A DNA stretch of 64,000 bases from CAIVVT01 sp963757265 (GTDB lineage: Bacteria; Acidobacteriota; Terriglobia; Bryobacterales; Bryobacteraceae): NCBI GenBank assembly GCA_963757265.1, contig CAVWRA010000004.1, positions 1 through 64,000 of the forward strand, read 5' to 3'. How positions within the stretch are numbered: the first letter of the stretch is position 1; the number at the start of each line of letters is the position of its first letter. Made by a program: the position numbers and the translations under genes. The notes beneath the pieces are model-generated. The model was given only the letters and a program-made list of their open reading frames with translations, had not been told where the DNA came from and did no database searches. This document shows positions 16,081 to 24,021 of this stretch, one piece after another.

Positions 16081-17469
16081 ATGGATCATTTCGACGTTCT
16101 GGTGATCGGTTCCGGCCCGGCGGGCCAGCGGGCGGCCATTCAGGCTGCGAAGTGCGGCAAGCGCGTCGGCCTGGTTGAGAAGCGCGAGGTCGTCGGCGGA
16201 ACGTGCATCAATACCTGCACGATTCCCAGCAAGACGATGCGCGAGGCGGTGCTGTACCTGTCGGGGTATCTGTACCAGAACCTGTATGGGGCGAACTACC
16301 GGGTCAAGGAGCACATCAGCATCGCCGACCTGTCGTTCCGCGTGCAGTACGTCATCCGGACCGAAATCGACGTCACGCTGGCGCAGTTGAGGCGCAACGG
16401 CGTCGAAGTGATCCTCGGGACGGCCAGCTTCGTGGACCCCGCGCACGTCAAGGCGACAAGCTCTCGCGGGGAGACCGAGTACTCCGCGGACATCATCATC
16501 CTGGCCCCCGGCACGAAGCCGGCGGCTTCTCCCCTGGTCCCGATCAACGGCCGGACCATCATCAACAGCGACCAGGTGCTGGACCTGCCGTGTGTCCCCA
16601 AGACGCTGATCGTGGTGGGCGGCGGCGTCGTAGGCGTGGAGTACGCCTGCATGTTCGCCACGCTGGGCGTGCGTGTGATTCTGATCGAGAAGCGGCCGCG
16701 GCTGCTCGAGTTCGCCGACGCGGAGATGGTCGAGGCGCTGTCCTACCACCTGCGCGACCACTTCGTGACGCTGCGCCTGAACGAAGAGGTGCGGAGCGTC
16801 GAGGAGACGCCTGAAGGCGCCGTGGTGGCGAGATTGCAGAGCAACAAGCGGGTCACGGCCGACGCGCTGCTGTACGCGGTCGGCCGGCAGGGCAACGTCG
16901 AGGAACTGAATCTGAAGGCCGCCGGCCTGGAGACCGACGAGCGCGGGCGCATCAAAGTGGACGCCGATTTCCGGACCGCGCAACCGCACATCTACGCCGC
17001 CGGGGACGTCATCGGCTTCCCCAGCCTGGCCTCGGTCTCGATGGAGCAGGGCCGCATCGCCGCGGGCCGCGCGCTGGGCCTGGCGGTGCAATCCAACCCG
17101 GCCAACTATCCGTACGGGATTTACACGATCCCCGAGATATCGTTCATCGGGAAGACCGAGGAGCAGTTGAGCGAGGCGGACGTGCCGTACGAAGTGGGCC
17201 TGGCCTACTACCGCGAGATCGCGCGCGGGGCTATTCGCGGCGACACCACCGGCCGGCTGAAGCTCCTGTTCCACCGCGAGACGAAGGAACTCCTGGGCGT
17301 CCACATCATCGGCGAGGGCGCGGCCGAACTGCTGCACATCGGGCAGGCCGTGATGATCCTGAAAGGCGGGATGGAGTATTTCATCGACACGGTGCTGAAT
17401 TACCCCACGCTGGCCGAATGCTACAAGGCCGCCGCCTTCAACGGGCTGAACAAACTGACCCGCTCATAG
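16081..17469 (+). CDS. sthA: soluble pyridine nucleotide transhydrogenase-like flavoprotein (Sth)
   Basis: Pyridine nucleotide-disulfide oxidoreductase family. FAD motif VIGSGPAGQRAAIQAAK, NAD(P) motif VVGGGVVGVEYA, second FAD motif YAAGDVIGFPSLASVSMEQG and a full dimerisation domain ending near LNYPTLAECYKAAAFNG. The segment REAVLYLSGYLYQNLYG after IPSK places it with Sth, which equilibrates NADPH and NAD+, rather than with lipoamide dehydrogenase. Oddly, the usual Sth 'GTIPSK' reads CTIPSK, so the active-site region is GTCINTCTIPSK with a Cx3C pair; Sth enzymes normally lack the second Cys, and disulfide reductases have Cx4C. The ATG at 16081 starts the conserved domain; the frame is open upstream but lacks similarity. 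Confidence 0.85.
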   Translation: MDHFDVLVIGSGPAGQRAAIQAAKCGKRVGLVEKREVVGGTCINTCTIPSKTMREAVLYLSGYLYQNLYGANYRVKEHISIADLSFRVQYVIRTEIDVTLAQLRRNGVEVILGTASFVDPAHVKATSSRGETEYSADIIILAPGTKPAASPLVPINGRTIINSDQVLDLPCVPKTLIVVGGGVVGVEYACMFATLGVRVILIEKRPRLLEFADAEMVEALSYHLRDHFVTLRLNEEVRSVEETPEGAVVARLQSNKRVTADALLYAVGRQGNVEELNLKAAGLETDERGRIKVDADFRTAQPHIYAAGDVIGFPSLASVSMEQGRIAAGRALGLAVQSNPANYPYGIYTIPEISFIGKTEEQLSEADVPYEVGLAYYREIARGAIRGDTTGRLKLLFHRETKELLGVHIIGEGAAELLHIGQAVMILKGGMEYFIDTVLNYPTLAECYKAAAFNGLNKLTRS

Positions 17470-17512
17470 CCCGCGGCGCGGCAGCGGCAGCCACGCCGGG
17501 GCCGGCTCCCGA

Positions 17513-17536
17513 CCGGTTCCTGCGCTTCGGAACCGG
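17513..17536. repeat. inverted repeat downstream of sthA
   Basis: CCGGTTCC and GGAACCGG (8-bp perfect arms) around an 8-nt loop, about 45 nt after the sthA stop. No T-run follows, so it is at best a weak or Rho-assisted terminator. Confidence 0.4.
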
Positions 17537-17631
17537 CATCATCCAGGGGGCAAGACGCGCGCCGGCGCCCGCCGGCCGGGCGCGATGATTCCCCCGGCCG
17601 GAACAGTTTCGGCCACTTATGTATTTTTCTC

Positions 17632-17659
17632 TTGATTCTGTGGAGATTCCTTGTACAAT
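17632..17659 (+). promoter_or_regulatory. sigma70-like promoter
   Basis: TTGATT (17632-17637), 16-nt spacer, TACAAT (17654-17659), in a visibly AT-richer patch than its surroundings. It would transcribe the two small basic-protein genes that follow, starting near 17666. Confidence 0.5.
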
Positions 17660-17726
17660 CCGACACAGTGCACTGCGCGCAGGCCGTTTGTATGCGGCCT
17701 CGGCGGCGCATTGGGCGACAGGTTTT

Positions 17727-18035
17727 ATGGGGCCGGATTCCAAGTTGTATGACCGTTCCGACCACAGTTCCCTGGTGTGGCTGCCGGAGGACGGCGTCGT
17801 GCCGGAGCAGGCCAGAACACTGAAGAATGAGACCGCTCCCCAAGCGGTGTCCGCAAAGCAGCGCGGCGCCAGGAGGACCATCTCCCAAGGAGCTCCTTTG
17901 AATCAGGCGGCAGTTCCACACGCAGCTGCGGCCAGCCAGAAGGCGGTTTCGCGGAACCGGGCTGCCCGCGCGAAAGAGACCGCCGCTACCAGGCAGGCAG
18001 CCACTGAACGACAAGCAATCAAGAAAGGAGTCTGA
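17727..18035 (+). CDS. hypothetical basic protein, about 102 aa
   Basis: Not recognised. From the ATG at 17727 the product begins MGPDSKLYDRSDHSSLVWLP and turns into an Ala/Arg/Lys/Gln-rich C-terminal half (SRNRAARAKETAATRQAATE) ending in KKGV. The open frame extends further upstream, but a promoter at 17632-17659 makes an earlier start unlikely. Its stop codon abuts the ATG of the Lys/Ala-rich gene (TGAATG), and that gene's Shine-Dalgarno lies inside it, so the two may be coupled. It could also be a non-coding leader of the downstream gene. Confidence 0.4.
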   Translation: MGPDSKLYDRSDHSSLVWLPEDGVVPEQARTLKNETAPQAVSAKQRGARRTISQGAPLNQAAVPHAAAASQKAVSRNRAARAKETAATRQAATERQAIKKGV

Positions 18036-18194
18036 ATGAAACAGGCAACCAAGAAGACAGATCCTCCGGCGCCCGCGCCCGCGGCGGCGGCGGCCATGGC
18101 GAAGGCGCCGGCGGCGGCAGCGCCCGTTGCGAAGGCGCCTGCGGTGAAGAAGGCCGCGCCGAAGAAGGCCGCCGCCAAGAAGAAGAAGAAGTAG
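18036..18194 (+). CDS. Lys/Ala/Pro-rich histone-H1-like small protein, 52 aa
   Basis: Too short for many gene finders, but preceded by an excellent Shine-Dalgarno AAAGGAG five nt before the ATG. The sequence is low-complexity: MKQATKKTDPPAPAPAAAAA, then two APxAKAP-like units, APKKAAAKKK and a terminal run of lysines. The composition matches the tails of bacterial histone-H1-like and AAKK-type DNA-binding proteins. A nucleoid or RNA-binding role is inferred from charge alone. It ends before any recognisable globular domain, so it would be intrinsically disordered. Confidence 0.6.
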   Translation: MKQATKKTDPPAPAPAAAAAMAKAPAAAAPVAKAPAVKKAAPKKAAAKKKKK

Positions 18195-18341
18195 TCAGCC
18201 CGACGATTCGGCACCGGCTGGGGGCCGCGGCTGCTCCAGCCAGTGCCGGCATCGCCGGCGCAAGGTGGCCGGACGAGAGCCGGCGCAGCCGATTGAACCC
18301 CGGGTCAGGGTCCGTCGAAAGCCGGTCGCCCCAAGCACAGA

Positions 18342-19589
18342 TCACTGCCGCGCGCTGTATTCCCGCACGGCGTCGTACATGGCGATGACATTCTCCGGCG
18401 GCACGTTGGCCAGGATATTGTGCACCTGCTGGAAGACGAAGCCACCGCCGGGCGCCAGCGCCGCGCACTGGTCCAGCACATGCGCCCGCAGTTGCTCCGG
18501 CGTGGCTTGCGGCAGCATGCGTTGCGTGTCGCAACCTCCGCCCCAGAAAGCCAGGTCGCGGCCGAAGTCGCGTTTCAGCTCCGCGGCCTCCATGCCGCGG
18601 CAACTGATCTGGACGGGGTTGATGGCGTCCAGCCCGGCGTCGATCAGGTCCGCCAGCAGCGGCCGCACCGCGCCGCAGCAATGCAGCATCACCTTGACGC
18701 TGGCCAGCTGTTTGGCCCGCTGCCACATCGCCTGGTGCCGCGGCTTGAAGAACTCGCGGTACATCCGCGGCGAGATCTGCGGGCCGTTCTGCGCGCCCAG
18801 GTCGTCGCCGAATTGAACGATGTCGATGTAGGGTCCGACCGCGCCCAGGTAGCGCTCCAGCTTGCGGAGATGCCGCTCCACCAGCAGATCCAGGAAACGG
18901 TGCGCGCGCCGCGGCTCGCCGGCGAGCATCACCAGGAACTCGTCCATCCGGAACAGCATCTGCCCGTTCTCGAGCAGATTGCCGCCGAACAGACCGATGA
19001 TGGCGCGGTCCGTCCTGGCGCGCAGCGCCCGGGCGCCGGCGGCCAGTTCCTCATCCGTCGCAGTGGGCTGCGGCGGAGAGCCGAAGACGGCCCACATGCT
19101 GCCGTCCAGCGCCGCTTCCAACTGCGCGCCGCCGGCGTCGCCGTCGAACGCCGAGCCGTCGAGAAACGGCCAGTAGACCTGGTCGAAGTGCAGCGCGCCG
19201 GCCGGCATGCGCCCCAGCGCGCGGCCGTCGGGCGCGCACAACACCCAGCCGTCGGCCCGCCGCTGCGGACTGGCCCAGGCCGGCATCTTGCACGGCGTGC
19301 CGTCGGGCAGAGTCCAATCGGTCCACCAGCGGGGGTCGAGGCAGAATCCGCGCCCCAGCTCGATCGCGTCGGCGCCGAACCGGTCCAGCACATCGTCGTC
19401 AACGATGGCCAGTTGCTGGATCGGGTCGTAGACGTAGACTGTCCGCGGCTCCAGGCCCAGGGCGGAGCGGAGCTTGGGATAGGCGATGGCGGAAATCCCC
19501 GATGACCGGTGGCCCGATAAGTCGATGGGAACCCGGTCGGGCTGGCGATGATTCAGCGCCGCCAGCACGCGCTCTCTGGATGTCGGCAT
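18342..19589 (-). CDS. uroporphyrinogen decarboxylase (URO-D) family methyltransferase-like protein
   Basis: 415 residues with the URO-D superfamily TIM-barrel. N terminus TSRERVLAALNHRQPDRVPI is the classic opening; further features are YIDIVQFGDDLGAQNGPQIS, RMYREFFKPRHQAM, KVMLHCCGAVRPLLADLIDA and LDAINPVQISCRGM. The HCCG motif and the following Cys suit the corrinoid/cobalamin methyltransferase-like branch (MtaA/CmuA type) rather than haem biosynthesis HemE. The substrate is unknown. ATG 19589 is chosen over TTG 19601 because it begins MPTSRERV. A second, distinct URO-D-like gene starts at 63222. Confidence 0.85.
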   Translation of the reverse strand: MPTSRERVLAALNHRQPDRVPIDLSGHRSSGISAIAYPKLRSALGLEPRTVYVYDPIQQLAIVDDDVLDRFGADAIELGRGFCLDPRWWTDWTLPDGTPCKMPAWASPQRRADGWVLCAPDGRALGRMPAGALHFDQVYWPFLDGSAFDGDAGGAQLEAALDGSMWAVFGSPPQPTATDEELAAGARALRARTDRAIIGLFGGNLLENGQMLFRMDEFLVMLAGEPRRAHRFLDLLVERHLRKLERYLGAVGPYIDIVQFGDDLGAQNGPQISPRMYREFFKPRHQAMWQRAKQLASVKVMLHCCGAVRPLLADLIDAGLDAINPVQISCRGMEAAELKRDFGRDLAFWGGGCDTQRMLPQATPEQLRAHVLDQCAALAPGGGFVFQQVHNILANVPPENVIAMYDAVREYSARQ

Positions 19590-19728
19590 GTCTGGATTCA
19601 AGTTACACCAACGTTCGCCGCCCGGGGTAGAAACCCCGCGAGCGGGCGGCGGACGCAGGGCGGGTGAGGGAGTTGGGAGCCGCGAGGCGGCGGGGGCGGA
19701 TGGGAGGGGTTAGTTCATCGGGAAGTGG

Positions 19729-20733
19729 CTAGGCGGCGCGCTTGGGGGTGCGTTTGGAAGGGTGGGGCGGGAGCGTGGATTTGGTTTTTGGAGGATCAAA
19801 GCCAATTGTTGGGTTTGGCTTGTGGATGGATGGGGTTGCGGGGGGTGTTTCAGGGCTGGCGGGGCCGGTTGGAGGTGCGGCGAGCGGGGCGGACGGGTCG
19901 GCATCCGCAAGGGGCGCGGGAGCGGGTGGGGCGTCGGCAACAGGCGATGCGTCGGCAACCGATGATGCGTCGACAGGATCTGACGGATCGGATGGGGCGG
20001 CGGGAGTGTCAACGGCGGGGGCATCCAGGCCGGTCGAATCGGCGTTGGGAGAGGACGGATCGGGGGCGTCCGCGGAAGGCGCATCAGGTGCGTCGGAAGA
20101 AACGGGCGCAGGAGGAGTGTCCGGGGTGGCGAAGGTGTCGCACTCGGCGGGGGGTTCGTCGGCGCGGTAGGCGAGGGACTCGGGCGGCAGGGTGGAGATT
20201 TCGAAGCAGGGCTGGGAGGCGGCATCGGGATCGGCGCGGCGCTCGGCCTGGAGGATGAGGAGGAGGCGGAGGGTGGAGTCGGCGGCGCGGCGCAGGCGGT
20301 GCTGGAGCAGCTGCACGCGCTCCAAGGGGGTTTCGCCTTTGTACTGGCGGAACTGGGAGTGCAGCTCGGTGCTGCAGGCGAAGAAGGCGCGCTGTTCGGG
20401 GAGCGGGCTGTCGAGGCGGCGCTCGGCCAGTTCGATGGTGTCAACGAGGAAGGCGCGTTCCAGGCGTTCGAGGCGGCGGAGCTTCCAGAGGTCCTTGACG
20501 AGGCGGTGGACGAGCTCGATTTCGACGGCGCCGGCGGGGCGCAGGTCGGCGAGGTAGTCGGCCAGGGTGGCATGGTAGTCGGCGGGGTCCTCGAAATCGG
20601 TCAGGGCGACGCGGCCGTAGAAGCCGTGGATGAGGGCGTTGGCGGTGACGGCGGCGCGGCCGCGGGGGGTGCGGGGACCGGTGGATAATTGCGAGTTGCG
20701 GCGGCTGGAGGCGCGCTGCAGAGGTGTGGACAT
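19729..20733 (-). CDS. 'NSQ-STGPRTP' family hypothetical protein with Pro/Ala/Asp-rich tail
   Basis: A protein of about 334 residues. The N-terminal 200 residues hold the recognisable RRNSQLSTGPRTPRGRAA and NALIHGFYG motif, a family I recall as frequent in acidobacteria and planctomycetes and of unknown function, followed by a helical region rich in Arg, Glu and Leu (VKDLWKLRRLERLERAF). The last ~130 residues are low-complexity Pro/Ala/Asp/Ser repeats ending in a basic segment. The basic motif suggests nucleic-acid association, as an inference. ATG 20733 has AAAGGAG at a good distance, which fixes the start against a longer open frame. Confidence 0.75.
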   Translation of the reverse strand: MSTPLQRASSRRNSQLSTGPRTPRGRAAVTANALIHGFYGRVALTDFEDPADYHATLADYLADLRPAGAVEIELVHRLVKDLWKLRRLERLERAFLVDTIELAERRLDSPLPEQRAFFACSTELHSQFRQYKGETPLERVQLLQHRLRRAADSTLRLLLILQAERRADPDAASQPCFEISTLPPESLAYRADEPPAECDTFATPDTPPAPVSSDAPDAPSADAPDPSSPNADSTGLDAPAVDTPAAPSDPSDPVDASSVADASPVADAPPAPAPLADADPSAPLAAPPTGPASPETPPATPSIHKPNPTIGFDPPKTKSTLPPHPSKRTPKRAA

Positions 20734-20895
20734 GGTGAACTCCTTTCGAGATGGCGCGACAGGCGCGCGGCGGACACGGGGAGTGTAGCGCGGGGGCGCA
20801 AGGGAGGGGCGGGGCTGAATTTGCAAGTTATTGAAAATAGGGATGATTGCGGGAGGGTGGGGGTGTTACCGGGGGAAGGGGTGGGTTAGCAACAG

Positions 20896-20933
20896 GCGGG
20901 GGTCAGGCAGGGTAGTGGTGCGCGGGGACGTCC
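20896..20933 (+). repeat. dispersed direct repeat, copy 1 (left edge of low-GC island)
   Basis: GCGGGGGTCAGGCAGGGTAG and the following TGGTGCGCGGGGAC recur at 23267-23300 with 31 of 34 bases identical, in the same orientation. The two copies bracket the compositionally unusual pair of genes at 21135-23032. The 400-nt gap around this copy (20734-21134) shows no gene. Confidence 0.6.
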
Positions 20934-21134
20934 CTCTCGCCGAAGGAGCCCGAGTCGGCCTCTGCTTGGTCCGGTTGAATCGCTCGGGACGGTAAACAAG
21001 ATAAACGGTTCCGATGGAGGAGGTTTGGATGTATGATTGATGGCGGCCAGTGGGCGAAAAGGTATTCCCGGCTTATTTGGTTCGACGTGGTATGGTGCAT
21101 GATTCAACCGGGATCAAGAAGGAGATGGCATGAG

Positions 21135-21542
21135 ATGAGAGAAGTCGTCGCGCCCGGCACCCTGTTCCTGATGAGTGTCCTGCTCACAGCCTGTGGAAGC
21201 GTGCCTGCGCCTTTCCAGAAGTCGCCGGGCGATGTCGTAAGGGCCTTCTACCTAGCTGCCAACGAAGGAAGGTACTCAGAGGCTGAGCAGATGCTATCAG
21301 AAGATGCTAAGAGGGCCATCAAGGGCGACCTCGGTCAGCTCGCAGGTGGTTTTAAGAGCATTTGCGATAAAAACACTAGGGACGGAACGATTACTCGGGT
21401 TGACATCCAGAAGGAAGAAGTTCGGGGGGAAGGGGCCAATGTAGTGATCAAAATTTCCTTCAAGGACGGTTCGAGCAAAGATGGCGACAGGAACTCGCTC
21501 ATCAAAGAGAAGGGCTCTTGGAAACTAACGATTGGGAATTGA
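21135..21542 (+). CDS. DUF4878-like lipoprotein
   Basis: A 135-residue exported protein. Lipoprotein signal LFLMSVLLTAC-GS with the lipobox LTAC, followed by a SnoaL/DUF4878-like fold: SPGDVVRAFYLAANEGRYSE, MLSEDAKRAIKGDLG and a closing sheet VVIKISFKDGSSK and GSWKLTIGN. Such domains bind small hydrophobic ligands, but here the function is unknown. The ATG at 21135 is preceded by AAGGAG. Codon third positions are much less GC-biased than in the rest of the window, as in the next gene, suggesting both were acquired together. Confidence 0.75.
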   Translation: MREVVAPGTLFLMSVLLTACGSVPAPFQKSPGDVVRAFYLAANEGRYSEAEQMLSEDAKRAIKGDLGQLAGGFKSICDKNTRDGTITRVDIQKEEVRGEGANVVIKISFKDGSSKDGDRNSLIKEKGSWKLTIGN

Positions 21543-21616
21543 CATAGCCCTATGTTCCCGTTCGATAACCGTGACGGAGTAGTGACGCTGCAGCGTCGTC
21601 GCAAAAGGAGATATGC

Positions 21617-23032
21617 ATGAAGTTCTTCGACGGTCCCACACTCAGACGCAATGTGGGTATCATCGGGGGCATTCTGTGCTGTTTGCTCGCCCCCAACGCC
21701 GTATATTGCCAATCCCAACCAAGTCTCCCCGTTCCCGAATTCTACGGCACCTACGCGGTTACAAATGGCCGATTAGTCAAGCTCGATGGAAAGGAAGTCC
21801 GCGCAGACAGAACCGTGTCGGTGAAGTTTGGGCAGCGCCAATCCGCAGCCGAGATTCTCAACCGAGCACCAGTCGCTTCATCTCACGACGTCAATCTGCC
21901 AGTGTTCTCGCCAGACCTAAAGATCATAGTCTATTCGCAGAGCGGTGGGATGCTATCCCCGCTTCAAGTAGCAGAGGAGCTTCGCATCGAACCTTTAGTC
22001 TTCGTGCGGAGTGTGTCTGTAGACACGGGCTTTCCCAACAATGTTCGACGTAGCGGCGCTGAGAATGGGTGGGACTATGGTAATGCGCCCGAGCTGCTGG
22101 GCTTGGCCACGGGAGACCATCCTGAAACGCTGGAATTACTGAAAAAGCCCTTCGCTGGTCAGAAGGACATGGTTGTAGCAGGCTTTGCCGAAAGGCTGCA
22201 GTCAGGTGTGTATCGATTCACTCTCGAACCAGGCCAGGGCCTCGGGGGTGGTGGCAAGTATTTTACCTTCGCAGTCGAGCCGGTCGCTCAAGCCGAGTCC
22301 TCAAAGTGCGTTGACGCCTCGATCACCTACGCGATGATGGCTGAGGACATCAAATATCGGCCGTGCTCTTCGCAGACGAGGTCCGGAACATCTGCCGAAT
22401 CGCGCAGTGGAACGACTTTCGCGGGCCCATCAGCGGGAGGCGAAGCCGGCGTAGCAGGATGCAGCGATTACAGTAATTGTTTCACTGCCGCCATGACTGC
22501 ATATAAGGCCAAGGACTGGCGTAGCGCGACCGCCGCCTTTGAAGCGGCTGCAAAGCAACGCCCAACTAGTGGAGACCCTTGGGTCTGGCTTGGCCGAATT
22601 CTCATGCAAGACGATCAACCCCACGGGCTACAGGACTTGTCAAAGGTATGGGACAAAGCACTCTCACTCGGGGCAACGATCATGATAGGAGCGTGCCATG
22701 AGCGGACGCTTCAGCCGTGCGAAAGAGGAGCCCTCTCGCTGAGCTTGAAGTCCATTTCGTTCCTCGCCAACGAAACTCGAGAGGTTTTTGCTGCTCCACC
22801 AAGTGAGATAACTCCGGGTCGCGTCCTGAACAACTCCTCGGCAATGCACGTCGCGTACAATCTTCAAGTCGGTGGAAAGAGGTATGCCATCGATTTCATT
22901 CCACTGGGAGCCGTGTGCACGTTTAATTTAATGGTCCAGTGCCCCCAGGAAGGGATCGCGGAGCAATTGATTCTAGCAAACTACGTCTTTCGGACTCTTC
23001 CAAAACTGGCAGGCGGCACACTGGGTTTGTGA
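21617..23032 (+). CDS. exported hypothetical protein with TPR-like region
   Basis: 471 residues, no family recognised. Signal peptide VGIIGGILCCLLAPNAVYC, then a beta-rich N-terminal half (VPEFYGTYAVTNGRLVKLDG, LEPGQGLGGGGKYFTFAVEP). After a Ser/Gly-rich linker a TPR-like segment follows (CFTAAMTAYKAKDWRSATAA and DPWVWLGRILMQDDQPHGLQ), and a C-terminal beta domain resembling ligand-binding modules ends the protein. AAAGGAG lies 6 nt before the ATG. It shares relaxed codon bias with the preceding lipoprotein gene, and the pair sits between direct repeats. Cys residues in the linker (CSDYSNC) may form a disulfide. Confidence 0.7.
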   Translation: MKFFDGPTLRRNVGIIGGILCCLLAPNAVYCQSQPSLPVPEFYGTYAVTNGRLVKLDGKEVRADRTVSVKFGQRQSAAEILNRAPVASSHDVNLPVFSPDLKIIVYSQSGGMLSPLQVAEELRIEPLVFVRSVSVDTGFPNNVRRSGAENGWDYGNAPELLGLATGDHPETLELLKKPFAGQKDMVVAGFAERLQSGVYRFTLEPGQGLGGGGKYFTFAVEPVAQAESSKCVDASITYAMMAEDIKYRPCSSQTRSGTSAESRSGTTFAGPSAGGEAGVAGCSDYSNCFTAAMTAYKAKDWRSATAAFEAAAKQRPTSGDPWVWLGRILMQDDQPHGLQDLSKVWDKALSLGATIMIGACHERTLQPCERGALSLSLKSISFLANETREVFAAPPSEITPGRVLNNSSAMHVAYNLQVGGKRYAIDFIPLGAVCTFNLMVQCPQEGIAEQLILANYVFRTLPKLAGGTLGL

Positions 23033-23194
23033 CGGGGTGGAAGATTTCTCTTTGCAGTTTCGGCTTCAGCCGCTGGGCGAAAATACAACTGAGCGATCTT
23101 CTGGTATTGGACCGCCGACGCTGGTGCACGTATCAGATCGGGAAAACTGGACTGCACCCCTCCTAGCATGTCCCCTTCTCGACGTCCCCTTTTG

Positions 23195-23236
23195 CCCTTC
23201 TCCCTTCTCCCTTCTCCCTTCTCCCTTCTCCCTTCT
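23195..23236. repeat. six tandem copies of the 7-mer CCCTTCT
   Basis: A strictly polypyrimidine 7-bp microsatellite-like array, with two extra bases (CC) after the last unit. Mirror-symmetric homopyrimidine tracts of this kind can form triplex DNA. It lies in a gene-free gap (23033-23398) just left of the second copy of the direct repeat. Confidence 0.8.
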
Positions 23237-23266
23237 CCGCTCTCTGCGGTCGCCATTTCGCCACAC

Positions 23267-23300
23267 GCGGGGGTCGGACAGGGTGGTGGTGCGCGGGGAC
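23267..23300 (+). repeat. dispersed direct repeat, copy 2 (right edge of low-GC island)
   Basis: Counterpart of 20896-20929 with three substitutions. Together with the CCCTTCT array it fills most of the gap between the hypothetical gene and the PfpI gene; no reading frame there has family resemblance. Confidence 0.6.
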
Positions 23301-23398
23301 ACACCGAGACGTCCGCGGAGGGCCGCAATCACCGAGCCTATGCCGGCTCGTTAGCCGCTGGACAGCCGCCATTCAGCGATACGCTTCTCTGCGGGTTC

Positions 23399-23980
23399 CT
23401 ACGGTTCGATCTTCGTCCCCAGCAGCGTCAGGAACTGGCGCATCCAGGCTGCGAGCGCGGGCCAGGCCGGGGCGGTGACCAGATTGCCGTCGGTGATCGC
23501 TTCGTTCATCTTCAGTTCGATATAAGTGCCGCCGGCGACGGTCACGTCCGGCGCGACCGCCGGATAGCAATTCACCTTGCGGCCCGCGACCACGCCGGCA
23601 GCCGTCAGCACCTGCGCGCCGTGGCAGATGCTGGCGATGGGCTTGTTGGCGGCGGCGAAGTGGCGCACCAGATCGAGCACCTTGGCATTCAGCCGGATGT
23701 ACTCCGGCGCGCGCCCGCCAGGGATCACCAGGGCGTCGTAGTCCTCGCCCCGGGCGAGCTCGAAATCGGCGTTCAACCCGAAATTGTGGCCGCGCTTTTC
23801 GGTGTAGGTCTGGTCGCCCTCGAAGTCGTGGATCGAGGTGGGCACCATATCCCCGGCTTTTTTGCCCGGACAGACGACGTGGACCAGGTGGCCCACCAGT
23901 TCGAGCATCTGGAAGCAGACCATCAGCTCGTAGTCCTCCACGTAATCCCCGGCCAGAATCAGGATTCTCTTGATTGCCAT
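23399..23980 (-). CDS. DJ-1/PfpI family protein
   Basis: 193 residues of the class I glutamine-amidotransferase-like DJ-1/PfpI superfamily. KRILILAGDYVEDYELMVCF opens the fold with the conserved Glu region, YDALVIPGGRAPEYIR gives the PGG loop, and KPIASICHGAQVLTAAGVV holds the nucleophile Cys-His. Members act as chaperones/deglycases, glyoxalases or proteases; the activity cannot be decided here. It is longer around GHNFGLNADFELARGEDY, as in the subgroup that includes intracellular 'type 1 glutamine amidotransferase' proteins. It sits 40 nt after the isomerase-like gene on the same strand. Confidence 0.85.
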   Translation of the reverse strand: MAIKRILILAGDYVEDYELMVCFQMLELVGHLVHVVCPGKKAGDMVPTSIHDFEGDQTYTEKRGHNFGLNADFELARGEDYDALVIPGGRAPEYIRLNAKVLDLVRHFAAANKPIASICHGAQVLTAAGVVAGRKVNCYPAVAPDVTVAGGTYIELKMNEAITDGNLVTAPAWPALAAWMRQFLTLLGTKIEP

Positions 23981-24021
23981 CGTGTGCCTCCTTGCGGACT
24001 CGATTCCATCTGCCCAACAGG

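Noticed and set aside
16081..17469. Dihydrolipoamide dehydrogenase
   Set aside because: Lacks the GGTCLNxGCIPSK disulfide spacing; the region after IPSK matches Sth, and no 2-oxoacid dehydrogenase genes are nearby.
23195..23236. Short regular repeats resembling a CRISPR array
   Set aside because: Units are 7 bp with no spacers; it is a simple tandem repeat.
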